Shown piece after piece: positions 61,805-64,000 of a stretch of DNA of 64,000 bases (within the stretch, counting starts at the first letter, position 1; each line of letters begins with the position of its first letter). The translations under genes and the position numbers were made by a program. This stretch comes from Cyclobacterium marinum DSM 745 (lineage in GTDB: Bacteria > Bacteroidota > Bacteroidia > Cytophagales > Cyclobacteriaceae). A model generated the notes under the pieces. That model ran no database searches and was not told the origin of the DNA. It saw only the letters and a list, made by a program, of their open reading frames with translations. Location: positions 3,888,001 through 3,952,000 of the forward strand of contig NC_015914.1 of the NCBI RefSeq assembly GCF_000222485.1, in the 5' to 3' direction.

Positions 61805-63187
61805 TCAAAGCTGCTGCCAGTCTTGCCATCCACCGGAATAATTGTAAACATTTTCAAATCCATTGGCTTTAAGTAATGAATAAGCAATAGCAGACCGACT
61901 GCCTGATAAACAATGCACGATCACAGGGCGGTCTTTACTAACCTGTTCAAGGTTCTCATTTAATTTTCCTACAAATAAGTTTATGGACCCATCGATATGA
62001 CCTTTTTTATATTCCGAGGCACCTCTTACATCTATAATTTGTGCATTTTGGTTGACAACTTTTTCTTTTACAGCTTCTTTACCTATAGGTGCTTCTTTAT
62101 TAAATGCTAAGTCACTGATTTCCTTAAGCTCAGAAGGGCTGATGTATCCAAAAACGTTGTCTAATCCAATTCTCATCAATTTTCTGGAAAGATCTTCTAT
62201 TTCATCCGGCATGGCAATTAATGCAAATGGTTTATCGTAATCCATATACCATCCCATCCAAGTAGGAAAGCTATTGTTGTTTTCAATATTCAAACTCCTA
62301 CTTAAAAATCCATCGGCAAATGCCTCTGGTGTTCGGGTATCAATGATGGGCATTTCTCCATGTAAAATATCCTTAAATTCATTTTTATTTAAATGCCTTA
62401 TCTCGGGAACTTCTGTAAGCAGTTTTCGCTCAATTTTATTGAGCTGTTTCATTTTAGCAAAATACTTGGGTGGCTCAGGTTGGTCTTCCAATAAAGTTTT
62501 GGTGAAAGTTTCTTTATCATCCAACAACTTAAAAGCCCAATTTCTAATTTTCTCATATCCTACAGTGGTGGAAGGGACTGCTCCTAGCGATTTCCCACAG
62601 GCCGAACCAGCGCCATGCCCGGGCCAAACCTGGATAAAATCCTGAAAATCTAGGAAATCTTGCAAAGATTCGAACAATTGACCTGCACCAATTTCTTGGC
62701 TTCCTTTGATCCCGGCAGCCTGTTCCAACAAGTCTGGCCTTCCTACATCTCCTACAAATATAAAATCTCCGGTAAAAATCATGACCGGTGCATCGCTTGC
62801 TGCTTTGTCAGTAAGTATAAAACTTAAGCTCTCCGGTGTGTGTCCCGGGGTTGAAACTACTCCGAAATCCAAGTTGCCTAATTCAATATGGTCACCATTG
62901 AGGGTTTTTTTATGAGGAAATTCATACTGCCAATCTTTATCCCCCATATCGGAAAGGTACATTTCCGCACCCGTAAGGGAAGCTAACTCCCGAGATCCGG
63001 ATAAGAAGTCCGCATGGATATGGGTTTCCAAAATTTTAGTAATCGTAAAATTATTTTCTTCTGCAATTTTCAAATAAGTGTCCACATCCCTTTTAGGGTC
63101 TATTACAGCTGCTACCCCGGCAGCTTGACAAGCGATAACATAACTGGCCTGTGCTAAACTTTTATCATAAACACGTTCGAAAAACAT
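61805..63187 (-). CDS. MBL-fold persulfide dioxygenase-rhodanese protein (second paralogue)
   Basis: A 460-residue protein with the same three-part layout as the gene at 25186. The metallo-beta-lactamase domain has ETHIHADFLSGSREL, VVSTPGHTPESLSF, FTGDFIFVGDVGRPDLLEQ and PGHGAGSACGKSLG. A first rhodanese domain (about 275-355, IIDTRTPEAFADGF) lacks cysteine. The second (about 365-460) has it in VIVHCLSGSRSAIAYS. It probably oxidises glutathione- or other low-molecular-weight persulfides. Sequence differences throughout show an old duplication. It has no transporter neighbour. Confidence 0.88.
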   Translation of the reverse strand: MFFERVYDKSLAQASYVIACQAAGVAAVIDPKRDVDTYLKIAEENNFTITKILETHIHADFLSGSRELASLTGAEMYLSDMGDKDWQYEFPHKKTLNGDHIELGNLDFGVVSTPGHTPESLSFILTDKAASDAPVMIFTGDFIFVGDVGRPDLLEQAAGIKGSQEIGAGQLFESLQDFLDFQDFIQVWPGHGAGSACGKSLGAVPSTTVGYEKIRNWAFKLLDDKETFTKTLLEDQPEPPKYFAKMKQLNKIERKLLTEVPEIRHLNKNEFKDILHGEMPIIDTRTPEAFADGFLSRSLNIENNNSFPTWMGWYMDYDKPFALIAMPDEIEDLSRKLMRIGLDNVFGYISPSELKEISDLAFNKEAPIGKEAVKEKVVNQNAQIIDVRGASEYKKGHIDGSINLFVGKLNENLEQVSKDRPVIVHCLSGSRSAIAYSLLKANGFENVYNYSGGWQDWQQL

Positions 63188-63744
63188 AACTTTAAAGATT
63201 TTAATTATCAGCTTATTTTAAATTGAATAAGAACCTTCTAATACCTGTTCATTGAATGAAAGCATTGTAATGAATTTTCCCTTAAATCACCAGTGCTTTT
63301 TCTAAATTAAAGCCTATGCTTCAATTGGGCTAAAATTTATTGCAATACGAGAATATTTATTTGATTAATAGCTCTCAAATTCAATTCGGTTCAATTTAGC
63401 AATTTATTCCAAGAGGTTTTGTGACAAGAATTACCTAAGCTTAGAAAACTTTATTTGCGTATTTAATTTTGCTTTTTCAGAGGTATGTTAAATATTGGAA
63501 AAAAGCAGAAACGCGGAATCATGGGTTTGTATTTTTGATAGTAATTATTAGTACACAGCCTTTTAGAACAATGGGTTTAAGTGTAGTTAAGATTTATTTT
63601 TAAAAGGTTTGGGTTTTACCGAACTTCTGACTCAGTTTTTTTGGTTATTAGGTTGAAATCGATATAATTTATTCAATCTAAATAAAGGCTGAAATCCTTA
63701 TTTTTACGAGAAAAATATGTTAAAATTGCGGATTGAAATCAAAG
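63188..63744. other. Intergenic region between the MBL-rhodanese gene and feoA
   Basis: About 560 bases between divergent genes. No gene-like frame, terminator-type stem or recognisable Fur box was seen. Confidence 0.4.
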
Positions 63745-63996
63745 ATGCAGAAAAGCCTTAAAAATCAAATTCCTATGACTGCAGCAGGACTTAAAAATAA
63801 TTTAGTGCACGAAATTTCCAGTATAAGCAATTCTGACCTGCTGGTAAGGATGATGGAAATGGGAGTTTTGCCCGGTAAAAAGATCAGCTTATTAAAGAAA
63901 GCACCTTTTAACGGCCCAATGGCCTTTATTATTGATGGTAATATCCTTGCTTTAAGGGTAGAAGAAGCTGATCTGATACATTTAAAAGCGGAATAA
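63745..63996 (+). CDS. feoA: FeoA domain protein (ferrous iron uptake accessory)
   Basis: An 83-residue protein from the ATG at 63745 (a TTG 12 bases upstream is also in frame). The SH3-like FeoA fold is visible: VHEISSISNSDLLVRMMEMG, then VLPGKKISLLKKAPFNGPMA and FIIDGNILALRVEEADLIHL. FeoA binds and regulates the GTP-driven ferrous iron channel FeoB. The gene ends 4 bases before the window edge, so a feoB gene is expected just beyond but cannot be seen. Confidence 0.88.
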   Translation: MQKSLKNQIPMTAAGLKNNLVHEISSISNSDLLVRMMEMGVLPGKKISLLKKAPFNGPMAFIIDGNILALRVEEADLIHLKAE

Positions 63997-64000
63997 GGCA

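Noticed and set aside
1..64000. CRISPR arrays, rRNA genes, complete tRNA genes, intact insertion sequences or prophage structural genes
   Set aside because: None was seen by eye. The only tRNA-like sequence is the 25-base 3' fragment at 16981-17005, and the only recombinase is the tyrosine integrase.

Overview
The window looks like the chromosome of a marine-type member of the Bacteroidota, most likely of the Cyclobacterium/Algoriphagus kind (family is inference from gene content). Evidence: AT-rich DNA, TAnnTTTG promoter boxes with an upstream TTG, few strong Shine-Dalgarno sites, GLPGLI and OMP_b-brl proteins, an ExbB/ExbD/ExbD set, type III glutamine synthetase, bactofilin, and paired DUF3857 proteins. 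No rRNA gene, intact tRNA gene or CRISPR array was seen.

Left part (1-17.0 kb): an accessory region with the look of an integrated island. It opens with a leftward operon (DUF2188 protein, SMODS-associated-NUDIX-like protein, a cut-off third gene) behind a textbook promoter. Back to back with it is an XRE-ImmA/IrrE plus PIN toxin-antitoxin-like pair, and a cluster of TGTCA sites lies between the two promoters. Next come an SRAP gene broken by one stop codon, a decayed copy of a small gene and its structured leader (intact copy at 13.2-13.6 kb), a lipoprotein, a TetR regulator with a palindromic operator, an outer-membrane beta-barrel protein plus GLPGLI pair, a divergent Sfp-like phosphopantetheinyl transferase, small unknown genes and a tyrosine recombinase. 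The island seems to end at 16981-17005, where only the 3' end of a tRNA gene remains, followed by a strong terminator.

Middle part (17-34 kb): an RHS remnant and dispersed decayed repeats around a TonB-C protein, then more ordinary chromosome. This holds a sugar dehydrogenase lipoprotein, a methyltransferase, the exb operon that powers TonB transport, a sulfur module (persulfide dioxygenase-rhodanese plus a two-piece YeeE/TsuA-like transporter), SMC, bactofilin and a peroxiredoxin-like protein without its cysteine.

Right part (34-64 kb): a carbohydrate-directed region without SusC/SusD. It contains an Nramp-like transporter with an epimerase and a DHDPS-family lyase, secreted esterase/ceramidase/DUF1080/BNR-ThuA proteins, a large (alpha/alpha)-type lipoprotein, an LgoD-like dehydrogenase, a YiaK-like reductase and a GH78 alpha-L-rhamnosidase. 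Together they suggest use of a rhamnose-containing glycan and oxidation of the released sugar acids (inference). Housekeeping genes are interspersed: MtaB, glutamine synthetase III, two DUF3857 proteins, an atypical pyruvate kinase, a second MBL-rhodanese protein and FeoA at the right edge.

Most notable: the defence-like operon at the left edge; the duplicated structured leader plus small gene; the BNR-ThuA gene split by one base in an A10 run; and the Nramp-like operon whose transporter lacks all the canonical metal ligands.
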